Source: Oenanthe sinensis (Eukaryota; Streptophyta; Magnoliopsida; Apiales; Apiaceae). From it: 64,000 bases of DNA. Where the stretch lies: positions 41,432,501-41,496,500 of the forward strand of contig CM053794.1 in NCBI GenBank assembly GCA_028671895.1, given 5' to 3'. Shown in pieces: positions 34,853 to 49,600 of this stretch (position 1 is the stretch's first letter; each line of letters begins with the position of its first letter). The translations under genes and the position numbers were made by a program. The notes beneath the pieces were generated by a model. It had not been told where the DNA came from, did no database searches, and worked only from the letters and a program-made list of their open reading frames with translations.

Positions 34853-36368
34853 ATGTTGACACTACTAGTATTGATTGTTTTTTCACCTGGGATGGTTTTC
34901 GGAGATGTCAAAATGGCATTACCAAAGTTCTCAGCAATATTTGCATTTGGAGACTCATTAATTGATCCAGGAAATAACAATTACCTTACCTCTTTGGCCA
35001 AAGCAAATTATGTGCCTTATGGTATTGATTTCTATCAAGGTCACCCTTCTGGTAGATTCTGTAATGGTAAAACCGTTATAGACTTGCTTGGTAATGGCAA
35101 CTACTTGTAGAAAAACATTTCACGGTTTGATCTCCCTACACTTGTCTAGATCTATTGTGATTCCAAGTAGATTTCCGTTCAACTTTTTGCAGGAGAACTG
35201 TTGGGACTTCCACTTCTTCCGGCATATGCAGATCCTTTAGCCACAGGAAAAAACATTCTTAAGGGGGTCTGTTTTGCTTCGGCTGCTGCAGGAATTCTTG
35301 AGGAGTCAGGACAGAATCTAGTAACGTTCACAGGACTATTTAACATACATCTCCTATTATTTTTTTCACTAATATCCCTCTATGTTTCAACTATAATGTT
35401 TAAAACCTTATGTCCTACAGGGTGAACGATTCAGCTTTAGGCTACAGGTTCAAAACTTTGAGAACATCTTAGATCAATTGAAGAATGACATGAATGATCA
35501 GGAGCTTATGGAATATTTGAGGTCATCTTTAGCAGTAGTAATTCTCGGTAGCAATGATTACCTTAATAACTATCTGCTGCCTTCTTTATATACCTCTAGC
35601 TACATCTACAATCCTGCAGATTATGCCAATCTCCTCATGAAGCACTATGCAAGGCAAATCCTAGTAAGATTACTAAATAATCAAACTCCTCATACTTAAC
35701 ATGATTTTTAAGTTTATTCAAAGATTTATAATGACTTCAATTTTCCAAACATATACTAAAACATCCCAGGCACTCTACAGTCTAGGATTGAGGAAGTTTT
35801 TTCTAGTTGGAATTGGACAACTTGGTTGCATTCCCAATCAACTAGCCACCGGCTTAGCTCCATCAGGAAAGTGTATATCTTCTGTAAATGACATAGTTGG
35901 ACATTTTAACTTACTACTACGATCATTAATTGATCAGCTAAACAAGAGCCACCGCGATGCAATCTTTGTTTATGGAAACACATACGGTGCATTTGGCGAT
36001 ATCTTAAACAATCCTACTGCCTACGGTAATTAAGAACAAACCAGAAATGTTAAAAATATTATATGGAGTATCTATTTATAGCCATGCACCATACTTATGA
36101 AGCAAGTGTTTTAGTTGTTAATATCGAAATGCATGTATTTACAGGATTCACGGTCACTGATAAAGGGTGTTGCGGCCTTGGAAGAAACAATGGAGAAATA
36201 ACTTGCCTTCCATTCTCAGTACCTTGCATGAACAGGAAAGAACATGTGTTTTGGGATGCATTTCATCCAACTGAGGCTGTGAATCAAATTCTTGCTACAA
36301 GGGCTTACTCGGGCACTCCTGATGATTGTTATCCAATCAATCTACAACAAATGGCAAACTATAATTAG
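34853..36368 (+). CDS. GDSL-motif esterase/lipase, secreted
   Basis: Exons 34853-35090, 35193-35320, 35421-35663, 35770-36025 and 36145-36368 encode 362 residues, normal for plant GDSL lipases with five exons. The signal peptide (MLTLLVLIVFSPGMVFG) is followed by block I 'FAFGDSLIDPGNNNY' with nucleophile Ser35. Block II is 'CFASAAAGI', block III 'LGSNDYLNNYL' and block V 'FWDAFHPTEAVNQ' with the catalytic Asp and His. Family members hydrolyse ester bonds of cutin monomers, lipids or phenolic esters, usually in the apoplast; substrate unknown. The frame is open upstream to 34802, but the first ATG is 34853. Block II more often begins N(Y/F)AS, and here Cys replaces Asn, although the oxyanion Gly and Asn of blocks II and III are present. 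It lies 970 bases after the peroxidase in the same direction. Confidence 0.9.
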
Positions 36369-37070
36369 CTTTTGTTTAGCTACTATGTGATTAAGTAAAC
36401 TTTTTTTTACCTTGGTTTTACTACAAGGGAATGCATCTCAATCAGGACCGACAGTGATTCTAAATTTATGTACTAGTAACGAATTTTAAGGGGTTGTTTT
36501 CTTTGAATCGTTTGGGTTTTGGAATACTCAAATGTTAGTGAATTAGTGTATGTAGAATCTTAATGGTAAATTGATTTTTTATTTATATTTTTATTGATAC
36601 CTAATATAAAATTTTATAATATTAAGAATTTATATTAATATATAAATATGTTTTAATTTGGACCCGTATTATAATAAATATATAATTAATTGGGACTAAA
36701 AAGTAAAATTTTATTTAATATATAAGTATATAGTTAGAACCCATATTATAATAAATAAATTATATCTAATACATGTATATTTTTTGGGCCCGTGATCCAG
36801 TATTCACAGACCGGCCAAAACTTTTAATCTTTAGGTTATAATAATATAGTACGGATGTCGAATTAAAATGTACATATGTCATGACACATTATTAAAAAAT
36901 AAAAATTTTAGGAATATTTTTGAGTACCTAACACTACTTTTTAAAATATTAAGGTGGTATAATTTGAAATGATAATTCAATATTAAGGAACTAAATGATT
37001 TAAAATATTTTAGAGTTATTAATTAAATTAGCTTTTTGTAAAAAAAAATTGATACATTTTTTTGTTGGTA

Positions 37071-37101
<31 letters not shown>

Positions 37102-37643
37102 TGAATATAATTAATTTTTATACTTTTTATTTTATTTTGAATAAAATTAAAATTATTTTGATGTAATAGATACACTCTCCCACTATACAAGATGAAATAA
37201 AATTATTATATAATTTTTTTTGTCAGAAATAACTTTCACGTGGATGATTTGTACCGAAATACAATCTCGAAAAAACGGAGTACTTTCGTTCAAAAGTTTA
37301 TCATTTAAGCAAAAAACACGCAAGATGTTTCTCGAAATTTAGAAAATAAAACTTTTAAATAAAATTATTATATAGTTTTTAAATAAACAAATATATGACA
37401 AATTAATTATTAGTTGTTACTTATTTGTTTTAGAAAGCATATAATTCTTGTAAAATAGAAATAATAATTTTACAAACAGAATAATATAGTCTATAAATAA
37501 CAAACATGGCCCAGTCGGTGAAACAATCCAATCGGCTATCGCGAGGGTTTTCTCAAGAAGGCGTCCTCCTATACCTAAAATCTTGAGAGACTGTGTGAGA
37601 AGAAGATTAGACATAGATACAAGAATTTGTATCTATAATTGTT
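36369..37643. other. Spacer with a Helitron-like relic
   Basis: Contains the relic at 36570-36865 and a (TA)12 run at 37073-37096. The last ~150 bases are the 5' leader region of the RSA1-like gene. The minus-strand ORF over 37417-37614 is not conserved-looking. Confidence 0.5.
36570..36865 (-). mobile_element. Diverged relative of the 23102-23349 element
   Basis: Shares with that element the words GGACCCGT(A/G)TTATA, ACATGTATATTTTTT.GG.CCGTGA and GGTTATAATAATATAGTA in the same order. The terminal hairpin is missing here, so the 3' end is lost. Confidence 0.5.
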
Positions 37644-40600
37644 ATGTATCCTTCTCGAGGGAGTAATAGTAATTATGGTCAGCCAGGTCAGCCGCAGCCT
37701 GCTAAACCCTACGATTCTCAATCTGCTTATCGCCACAACGTATGCTTCTTTTTTTTTATATATCTTTATTGATTTTACTTTTTCGTAGTAATTTTCGTGT
37801 TTCTAATCAATTTATTCAATGCATTGCTACTATTGTTTGTGTGTGTTCTTTTGTAGGAAGATGAATTGATACATCTGAATTAGGTTTTAGTCGACGATTT
37901 CAAACTGTTGTGTGTGTGTTTCTTATACATGTCATTCAGCTTTGTTCTGCGATATGTAATGTTTTGTTTGTCTGTTTTCTCGATTGTGGATTTTTTTCTT
38001 TCTTTTTTTGTGTTTTAGTTGAAAGGGAATTGAAACTAAGATACAATTGGAAGTAAGGAAAGATTACTTGTATTTATTCCGATAAAATATTCTTTTTTGT
38101 GTTTCGATTAATGTATATTTATGTTATTTGATGTTACACTCTTGCAATGATTTATTTTTATGAAACTTGAAATTTGAATTATATTGCATAAGTTTTGGAT
38201 GGATTTTAATTAGTAGTCTGGGAGGAAAGTTGAATCATAGTGTTTAAAGTTCAGATGAATATATGATGCAATAAACCGAACTTCCAAGTGATTGATATTT
38301 TTATACAAATATTTAGTTTGCTAGTTTATCTAGCAGTGGCTTCAGTTTATGCTTCCTTTTTTCTTCAATTTTTTGATTTTTTTTCCTTTCTTAAGTTAGC
38401 TTTTTTTCTTTTTTTGGTCTTCCAAAAGTAGTATTATACTATCATTATGAGTTATGACACATGGTATACTTAGTGAAATATGAAACTTCCAATATAATAA
38501 GATTAGTAGCTAACCCAGTCTTGACAAGATTCTAGAATGCACGTACATTCTGTTATTGATTTCTATGTTCTGGGGTCTTATTTTATTGATCTCTACTCAA
38601 CCGTTCTATTTTTCATTTTGTGCATCTCGTGGTGAAGTTGGCAGCGGCCTATTCTGCAAGTGCAGGTGGAGGACCAGATGACTCTTCTCAGCTATCTATG
38701 GCTTCACGGCATTCATCTATGCTAGGGGGTGGTAGTTCTCATGAAGCAGTAGATATTAGTGGAGGATATAGAGCTCATCCCTCTGCTGCAACCCATTACG
38801 GTGGTCAGTACAGCTCAGTGTATGGTTCAGCTGCTTTAAGCAGTACCCAGGTTGGTACTATTTAATCATTGTTTTTTTTAAAAAGAAATCATTAGAATGT
38901 AGTATAGAAATAGCATATATAAGAACTTGCATCCAGAAGTACTGTTATTTATTATGTAACTAAAAGAAAAAACAGCGGCACTTGCTAGTCCTAACTGAAA
39001 ATAGAAGCATGATATTGAACCATAAACTAGTGAAAATATTGAACCTTTGACATAAACTCACCACAAAAATTTATTATTGAAGAGATTGTTTAATGTGAAA
39101 TTCGAAAGCAAAAAGTAGTGCAAGTATGACGTGCAAAAGGTTTCTTGCACATCTCTTGACGATCCAAATCATTTTTGAATGCCAAACGTTTTCTTCATTC
39201 TGTTAAAAACAAAATCTCTAACTTCTATGATGTTTCAACTCTTAACTAAATGTATTAAAAAATTTGTTTTTCCAATTTATATTATTCTTCAATATTCATG
39301 ATCAGTTGCAAAAAAAGCATAAATATACATGTTCCAAATAGTATGTTACATGGGCTGTTCTTGAATGTTTTAAAATTTAAATTGTATATATTTTTCAATA
39401 TGTAATGTTTTTGTTGACACTTGAAAGGATTGAAAATCGTCTGGTCGGTGTTCCCACTGATGGTGGTCAGTGTGTTACTGTGTTAGCCAACTGTGCTCAT
39501 ACTATATCTAACACTGCGTCTGTCTAGGTTGAACTGTGTATGACTTCAAAACATTACCTCTTCGATGCATATATCCTTGATCCTTCCATCACACAATCAC
39601 ACAATCACTTTAATGAATATTATCCTTCCTCCCTCATTTTTTAATACATGGATTGAGAAATAAGCCAAGTATAGCGTGTTTTATTATGGTGATTGGTGAA
39701 GTTCATGTACATAACCCTTTTGATCTTTATCATAGCTAATGGTATGTTCTAAATGAGTGTAATTTCTACTCGTCAGTCTATAGGGATTTGAAATCTGTGA
39801 ACCAATTTTTTATATATATATTTTCTTTCTGTAGCTTTCTGCACAAAGTGGCAAAGGAGCTGCACCTGCTCTGGAAAGTCGACGTGGTTATAGCTCAACA
39901 ATACAAGACTCACCCAAATTTGTATCTAGTGACTATGTCTCATCTTCAATACATGGATATGGTCAGAAAGGTGATCAATTATATGTGGATAAGCTTTCTG
40001 ATTATCCATTAATTGACAGACGCCAGTATGGGGAGCGATCGAGTGCCTATCTAGGTAGGGACCAGAATGAAACAACTGCTCGATATGGAGATTCACTTGG
40101 TTTTGCCCATCAACATCAGGTATGGGTCTACTAAAATATTTGATTGTGCTTATTTTGTTTAGTGTCAAATTCCATCGGAGTTGTTTACACACACATGTAT
40201 ATGTATGTGTATATATTTATATTTATGTTTCTCTCCTTTTCCTTATAAGAATGTATTTGTGAATGCAGGCAGACATGTATGAACGCTTGGATCAGGCATC
40301 AGTGCTTCGACATGAACAAATGCTTAAGGTTCAGTCACTGCAATCTAATCCTCTTGATGGGGGTTCTAGGTAAATTGTCTAGTGTATTTACCAGTAACAA
40401 TTTTACTAATCTATGTTGTTAGTTCAATTAGGATATATATTCCTTTTGGTACATTTTTCCTTGTCTGCAATTCACCAAATACATAGTTCTGGCCTTCTGG
40501 GTTAATAGTATAATACAGGTGTATTACTAGCAGAAAGCCTTATTATGGACATATTTATGAGATGGATATATTCATGTTAGTACACTGAGTGGCAACCCAT

Positions 40601-43600
40601 TTCTGGCAGACAAGCTGATTATCTTGTGTCAAGGGGTGCTGCTACTCGCCATCCAGCTGACGATTTTATGTCTTATGCTGGTAGAGTGGATGCTGATCCA
40701 CGCAGTCTAACAGTTTTAAGCGGTTCATCACATGGTGGACAACAACTTGCTCCATCAATTTTAGGGGCTGCTCCAAGAAGGAACGTCGATGATCTTGTTT
40801 ACGCTCAAAGCTCTTCAAATCCTGGTTATGGAGTTAGCCTGCCTCCTGGGAGGGACTATGCTACAGGAAAAGGGTTTCATGGTGCTTCACTTGAGTCGGA
40901 TTATCCTGGTAGCTTGTTATCACGTGGAAGTCTACCAAAAATAGATGATCGAAAAGATGAGAGAGGTGGATATGCTCGGGAGCTAGAGAGAATAGACGAG
41001 GAACGGCGCAGGGATCTCTTGCGTGAACGTGAAAAGGAGAGAGAAAGGGACAAGGAAAGAGAACGGGAACGTGAAAGGGAGCGAGAAAGAGAAAAGAAAC
41101 AAAGAAAGGAGCGTGAACGACGAGAGAAAGAAAGAGATCGAGAGACAAAACATGGATCTGAAGTTAGACGTGAACGAACTCCACCAAGACTCTCTAGGGA
41201 TCGCCGTGGTTCCTCATTGTCAAAAGAAGGGAGATCTTTGCGACGAGATTCACCACATCATGAAGTCTTACATAGGTTTTTTTTTTTGAAATTTTGCGTC
41301 TTGCTCTAGTTGTCTATGTAAAGCTGCTAGTGTATGTTGCAGCCTTCATGTCTAACTCGGTGTTCTTTCATGCTGAAGGCATCAGTCACCTGTTAAAGAA
41401 GTACGAAGAGAATATGTATGCAAGGTAAAAACCTATACAAGAGCTTGAAGATTTGTCCCCCTACGGACTACTTGTTGAGGGATTGGAAGTTTAATTTTCT
41501 TCTTTCCTATCATTTCTTTATAAAATTTTGGAGCTGCATTGGTCCACCATAATTGTAGAGTACCGCCTCTCTTTCAGCTTGCCTTTTTTATCAAGCTTTC
41601 TGATTTGTATCATTACTCTTGCAATCACTTTGATGCTCTCAAGAACCATATACTTCGTTGGGGGTTTCCTTTGCTCTTCTGGTGCCTTAAAAAATCCAAT
41701 GCTTTACTCTTGATCCCTTGTAAATAGCTTCTGACTTGACCTGGATTATACTTTGTTACATACTTAAACATTTCCCTAGCTATTTTCCCTAAAATTACCT
41801 TTTTTTGAGATCTATTTTTGTTCTTTAGTAACTTATTCAAACTTTTAAGCCTTGACTAAAGCATGATATATCTCAATTTGATAACTTTGAGCTTTAGGTG
41901 TCGTGTAGTTTAACTCTATGTTACTCGGACTCTTCCTTTTACCTTCGAGTACCCGTGTCGGACACTCGACACTCGGACATGACACTCGGACGCGGACACT
42001 TATTTTAGGCCAAAAACATGTATATTTTTTAAAATGTTGCCGAGTCCGATACTTGGACACGTATCCAAGTTGGACACTTCTAGGCGAGTCCGAGTAACAT
42101 AGGTTTAACTAACATCTAACATGTCTATCAATTCTGGGATGATTTCTGTAAACATTATAGAAGATTTCGTTACTGTTACATAAGTAATTTGCTGCCTACG
42201 CAGGTTTACTCCTCAAGTTTGGTAGAAGTTCAGAGGGATTATTTATCAATGGATAAGCGATATCCCAGGTTATATGTAGTCTCAGAAGTCTCAAAGGTAT
42301 TCCGGTTACTTTCACAATAAATTAAATTCCGGTTGTTACTTAGCAGAAGCTGACATTGCTTGTGTTTAGGTTGTTGTGAACTGGCCAAGAGAGAATATGA
42401 AGCTCTCTATCCATACACCTGTCAGGTATATTACCTATAATTACAGCATTAGTTGCATTTTATGAGATCTGTGATCATTCTACTTGTCCATGAACTTTAT
42501 GGCTTTCTAATGCATATTTCGGCATCGTTTATGGAATTTTAGTACGTCAATCCCTGCAATGTATCTTTCAAGAGAGAAAGTATGGAATAGTGGACGCAAG
42601 AATTGGATTACCTCATGTCTATTTTTTTGAATTTCTTATTCTCAAATGTTAAACTGTATTCAATGAATGTGAAGAATCTGCCAAAGAAATGTTTCTAAGA
42701 TATGTGATTAAACAGTTTTGAGCATGATTTCGTTGAAGATGAGACTGCTGCTGAGCAAAATTTGTTGCCACCAAAATCGTTGGACGATGGACTCTTAAAG
42801 TCAAACAAAGGAAATACTGTGTGGAATGCAAAGGTACGTTGGTCTATTGGTAAACTCATAGTTTAAGTTTATGTTGAACTACTTCTGTTTTACTGTTTAC
42901 TTCTCTTATTCTTCATATAATATTTTTTTTCAGAAATAGTAGTAAGTTAGCAATATAGCATATCAATTTCGGTTGACTTCTCCATTAAAAGTTATTTGAT
43001 TATTCTTTACAATTTTATAGTTTATGCTTTTCAGGAATGTGTAATATTATATGGGTTGATTGATTGCCGTAGTGCTTTGCTTTTCAGGAATGTGTAATAT
43101 TATTCACCCAAACTGACCAATGCTAGCAGTAAAGTTACTAAGATTTGCTAAAAAGCTACATTAATTATGTAATATTGATGACAATGATCACCCTAACATA
43201 CCTACTATACATTGTTATATTTTTTCTAGTGAGAAATTTACCCTTTTGAGGTTAAAACACCCAAAATACCTGCACTGCCACCAGTACTCCAGTAGTAATA
43301 AAAAAACGCAATTTCAATATGCTTTTTCAGTTTTTTTTACTTTTTTTCCCGTTGTAATAAATTATAACGCAAATTGAAAATGCGTTTTTTGTGACAATGC
43401 AATTAATTAGTTCAAATTGTGCCAGAAATGGCAAAACCCCCCTTTTTTATAATGTAGATAGAAAGAAAGCAATTAATCTGGATGTAGATGTAGCCCGGAG
43501 ACCAATGCCATTGATTTTGTATTTTTTTCAAATAATTATGGTCTATGTTCCTCAGTTACTTGAGAAAAAAGTTGATATGTGTGTGTGTATGTATGTATCT

Positions 43601-46600
43601 ATATTTGTACGGATGAAGATGCATCTGTCAAATGGTTAGGTGACAAAATGTGTCACCGTCTGCCAAACTGTTTGGTGACAAATTCCCCTGGTCAAACGGG
43701 TTCTTATCTATATTGTGAAGAACATTACTTTCCATTTGATGAATAATTTGGCATCCTAATCTCTTGGTGAGTGTAGCATCTGCTTGTACATATATGTAGC
43801 GACATATATTTCCATTTATAATAGATAATAGATGTAGGACATTTAAAAACAAATGTCTGCATTTTTTTGGAGGTCTATAAATGGGAGGGTAAGATGTTTA
43901 TTTATTTTTTATTTTTTTTGCAAATTTATTTCTTTCAGCCTGTGCATGGCTGTGTCTGCAAACGTTAGTCATTTAAATTCCAGTTTCATGGGCTGATTCT
44001 CTCATCACTTGGTTGTCTTCTATATTTCAGAATTATAATCATTTTGTTGGTGTCCTATTAATTTCTTTTTCTTTCTCTTTAATTGGTTCAGATGATTCTG
44101 ATGAGTGGGCTTAGTCAAAATGCTTTAGAAGAGCTCTCATCGGAAAGAAGATATGATGATAGGATACCCCATTATTGTAATATGCTTAGATTTGCTCTTC
44201 TTAAAAAGGATAATGCTTTTATGGCAATTGGAGGCCGATGGGATGCAATTGATGGTGGTGATCCATCAGTGGATGACTCTGCACTAGTTCGAACTATTAT
44301 AAGGTCCGTGTTATTATGATTACATTCATCTATTTTGTGTATTTCTGACTTAATTGGGCGTTATTTGTACATTCAGAAATGCCAAGGCTGTGACTGGACT
44401 GGACCTGACTAGTTGTCGTCGTTGGAACCGTTTCCTTGAGGTACACTTTTGTAGTATAAACTTATTATTTTGTTGGTCATAAAAATTATTTTTCATATAT
44501 TTTCCCAAGGTATGAAGGATTGTTTATTATCCTTGTTCTGTTGCAATTACTTCACCAGATGGGTTTGTACATTTTTCAAGAATAGATGAGCAAATGATTT
44601 GGAAATCATATCGGCCTTTTACGATTTAGTAGTTTAAGATAAACAAAACGCAAGGTCTGTATTTATTTTTTTGAATTAAGGATAGGTTTTTTGTAATCTA
44701 GCAAGTAATTGGAATTTATGAAGAAACTATGTATTTATTAAGGATGTTGCGAGTTATTTTGTCACCTTTAAATCTTGGTTTCTGCTTTTTTTAGAAAATG
44801 GCAATCTGTTCTGGAAACAACATATTATGTTGCTTTAATGGCTTAGCCTATAGTAGGTGTTCAATATATTCAATTACTCATATATATTTATGTATGGTGT
44901 TCAATTAATGTCAGATGATTACCTGTTGCTTATATAGCCCACAGGCCACACCTTTGCTATTTGGAGTACTACTACAAATTGTGGAACCATTATTTATAGG
45001 CATTTCGTGTCAATAAGTTAATTCTGTCATTCTAAAAAATTAGTACACAGTTTATCCCTATTCTTTTGTATGGTAGATTAGTAATAAAACTACACTATAC
45101 AGTATGTGTATAAAAGTGGCATTACTTTATTTACACTTATATCATTTTACTAAATTAAATTCCTCGAAGCTATTTATTTAATGCTAATCAGCATTGTTTT
45201 TTACAGATACACTATGATAGAATCGGGAAGGATGGTTTGTTTAACCATAAGGAGGTTACAGTATTATATGTCCCAGATCTATCAGATTGCCTGCCTTCGT
45301 TGGAGATATGGCGAGAACAGTGGCTTGCTCACAAGAAGGAAGTTGCTGAGAGAGAACGTCTGCTTGATTTGAAAAAAGAGGTATGCTACATGCTTACATG
45401 TAATTTACATCTGATTTTTACCTTGACCTTTACACTGCCTTCTATATTCTTTTAACATGCATTTATTAATATGTCGGCTTTACCTTTCTTAAGCCAGGGT
45501 CCTAAACAGCACATCTACTCCTTGTAGTGAGGGTTGGGTCTACGTACATTGCTATGAACTAATTGCAATTCTGAGTTATGAAAACAAACTAAAATCAACA
45601 ATAAATTCAATTTCTCTACAAAATTCTCCAGGTTGATTACAGTTCCTAACATTTCGAGAGGTGAGCCCGCCTAATATTCGTTGGACAGAACAGACCCACT
45701 ACCCCCCCAACCCAACCTATCTCTACAATCCTTCTACACCCTTCTATTCTTGGACAGAACTGATCATGTTTGATTAATTGGTAGGCGCGTTAAATGAAAT
45801 TGTATTTATGGGGTATCTCATTGTCTAATCATCACCAAAGATATGAATAAAATTATAAATATTCCTTTGTATGCTGCAAACTTTGCATTTGGTATGTTAT
45901 AAATTTGAGTGCGGCTGTTGGTGTAGGGGTACATGTCTAGGGATGGGGTGTAATGTGGTTTTGCTCCATCTATTTTATATGTTTGCTTTTGTATTTGTAT
46001 CCCTGTAAAACTAATTTTATTCATCTTTTTACTACAAATTTAGAAGCGAGGAGAGAAGAAAGATGGCGGAAAAGGTAAGAAAGATATTTAAAGCTTGTCT
46101 TCTCTTTGCCTTAAGTTTAGTTCTTTGTTACAATCATTGATGTTTTCAATCAGATAAGAACCCTGAATCCGTCAAAGATTCTAAAAGTGACGTGAAATCA
46201 GTGAAGAAGAAGTTGAATGAATCGTCTGGAGAAGAAGTGAATGTGAACAAAAAAGAGAGAGATGAGAACAAATTGATCGGGACTTCAGCTCTTCAAGAGG
46301 ATAGTGTAAAGAATAAGAAAGTCCCGGAAAATGATGCGTTCAAAATTGAGGAAGGAAAACAGTTGGAGAAGAAGGTACAGGAAGAGAATCCTGTTCAGAC
46401 AAGTGGTGGCATAAAATCAGGTAAAAAGAGAATTATCAAGAAGAGAATTGTCAAACAGAAAGTTTCCGATAAGAGCACAGTGGCAGAGAATTCTACAGCA
46501 CGGAATGATAAGTTGGAGGACAAGGATGTGGGAGAGAAGAATTCCAACTCAGAAGTTACGGATCAGTCGACCAAGCCATCTGCTAGTCCAGCTGCTGCAA

Positions 46601-49600
46601 AGACTTTAATAAGAAAGAAAATTGCCAAGAAGATTGTTAAAAAAATTGTTCAGAAAGGAAATGTAGTGCAGCCAGAACCAATATCTGTGAAGGAACCTGA
46701 AGGTTCTGAAGGATCCAAGGGAAAATTGGACTCAGGCAGTGCTGCTGGTTTGCAAGATGCAAGTATCAAATCAACTGTAAAGAAAAAAATAATTAAAAGA
46801 GTGCTTAAGCGGAAGGCCTCTGCTTTGGGAACCAGTGATGGTGCTAATGAGAGCACGAAAGATGTTGACAAGGATGGGGCTAAGTTGACTCTCCCGGAAA
46901 ATGACACAAAGACGACAGGAGACCAAACTACAGATGCTAGCAACCAAGGGAAGGAAGTCGAGTCAGAAAACAAAGCGGTTCCTAAAATGAATTTGAAAAA
47001 AGCATCCGAGAAGCAAGATAATATTGGTAGTTCAACTAAAAAGGCAGGCAAGGCTGTAGAAGGCAAGAAGATGAAAGATCATAGCACTATCTCTAAAAAG
47101 GAGGTAGGCAATGACGAGCAAACGGTCAATCAAAAAGATGGTCATGTGGGCAGGAATGAGAAGTCAAGTGAAAGAGACAAATCAAAAGTGGAAAAAGAAA
47201 GAAAAGATGAAACCAAGAATAAATCAAATAGAGATGTAAAAGAAAAGAAAAAAATTGAAGAGGCTCCTCGGCACCCTGGATTGTTTTTATGTACTAAAGG
47301 GAGCAAGAACATGAAAGTATGTTAAATAAACACAGCCACACTGGACATAATCTCTTTACTTATAAAATACCACTTTCTTCTGTCTTTTTTTAAAAAGAGA
47401 ATATTACACACCGATTAATGGTCTTATATTTGCTTACAGCTGTGGTCTTTGTCGCTTTCTCTGGATTCACTTTTGGACTACACAGCCAAAGATACTGAAG
47501 AGTCAACATTTGAGGTTTGTTTTATAAATGAAATACTTGCCTCCATTATTCTAGTAGTGTCTGTGTTTTGCTCTTGCTCTCAAGGTTGCACTCTGAAAGA
47601 TTTTAGCGAGTCTACATCTCAAGTGTCTGACTCATTTTTTAGTTTCTAATGCAGTTGCTCTATTGTTGCAATGTAGTCACAATCTCTTTATGTTTTTCAA
47701 CCTATTATCAAAACTCTTACTGTTCTCTTGCCATATTATTTTGGTAGCTCTCTGTTTTTGCTGAGACCCTGTATGAAATGCTTCAGCATCAAATGGGGTG
47801 CCGTCTTTTAACTTTTCTCCAGGTTGGTTTTCTTTTAGTATAATATTGTGGATTTTTTTTACACAAATATGTAATTTTTTTCCCTCCTTGCTTTTGAAAA
47901 AATCGCCCTGCATGGATTTATATACTAGTATATTGTGCAGAAACTGCGCATTAAGTTCGTGACAAAAAGAAATAAACGGAAGAGGCAAAAGGATGCATCT
48001 GCCAAGAAAAGTGAGCTAGTATCACCGGTAAAGCGTGTGAAGACTGACAAGCCTAATGTGGAGGTCAAAGTGATTAAAACAGAATCAAAAGATGAATCTG
48101 TTAAACCCGAAACCAAGGATAAATCTCAATCAAATCTTGTTGAATTGATTAAATCTGAAACAAATAATGAGGCACAAACAGATGTTGGAATAATCAGAGT
48201 CACAGAAGAGGGTAACTCCTCTATCAACGAGGCCATAAAGGTAAAACCTGATGATGAAACAGATGAGGATGAAGATCCAGAGGAAGATCCTGAAGAAGAT
48301 GAAGAAATGCCGGATCAAAGCCCACATGACTCCGCTAATGTGGTAAGAATTTTTAATCTATTTTTCATGACCCATATATTAGATGGATACTAACAAATAC
48401 TAATACAAATTGTATATGTCTATATGATTTCATGACTCAGATATTAGATGGATGCCAAAAAATATGAAATATATGTCTATGTGACCTGCCTTGGCTTTTG
48501 GAAGTTAATTTTATTTATTTGCAAATTCAAGATTGCACCATTCTTTGCTTTAGTTTTGATACAAAAAACTGCAAGTTATTAATTGATGTATTGAAGTCTA
48601 AATGAGTGACTCTTTTTTGATAAATGGACTATAATTTCAATGTAGTATTATTTTTAGTTTTTTACTTTCCATTATATGTCCCAACCATCCATTATCATAG
48701 TAATAAATGTTTTTTTAATTGCACTTGCACTCACGCACACACCTGCTGTGATGCATTACTTTACATTGTAATTCTATATTGGTGTTGGTAGATGTGTCTA
48801 GTAAAGGAATTGTGGTAACATAGAATCTCCCAAATCTGGTGCAAAAGAAATCGGGACTACTTAAAAAAATGTTTAATGCTAAGAGCATAATATGTTTGCA
48901 GAGGACTAATCATCTACTCTAATTGATTGTTGGTTTCAGTTTTTGTACTTATGCTTTTTTTAGTTGCAACAGGGAAAGGATGTGAATAGTAACAGTGCTA
49001 ATCAAGTTGCTAAACCTGAGAAGGTCCCAGAAGATGAGAAGAATAAAAATCAGGAACCTGCAAAAGAAACATCAGATACAAAGCCCAAACTAAAAGCAGA
49101 GTGCAAACCAGATGAAGCAAAGACAGAGAAAAAGAAAAAGGAGACCCGAGTTGTGGTGGATAAAGAATTGCTGGAGGTGCTTTTCTAAATAAATAAAAAG
49201 AATTACTTTTTGAATATCATTTTCTGCTTACAACTAGTAAAAACATTTATTTATCGGTTTTCTAAAATTTGATTTCTTATTTGGATCAGGCGTTCAGATT
49301 TTTTGACAGAAATCGAGTTGGATACATCAGAGTAAAGTGTTCTATCAATTTTCGCTTGTACTAGGCTACTAGCATTTTGTGAATTTTGAGTATTTGATGT
49401 AGATATTTTTTGTTTCACAGGTTGAAGATATGAGGTTGATTATCCATAATCTTGGAAAGTTCATTTCACATAGAGATGTTAAGGTAGGAGACACCTCTTT
49501 GTATAATTCTATGAGTAAATCGTAATTATTGAATTTGTACAATTATTAAGGTCTTCAACGTGGTTTGATTTGTTTTTTTTCTCCAGGAGCTTGTGCAAAG

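Noticed and set aside
46650..47066. 138-codon minus-strand frame in exon 14 of the RSA1-like gene
   Set aside because: Complement of Lys/Glu/Ser codons gives Phe/Leu/Ser-rich frames; no conservation expected.
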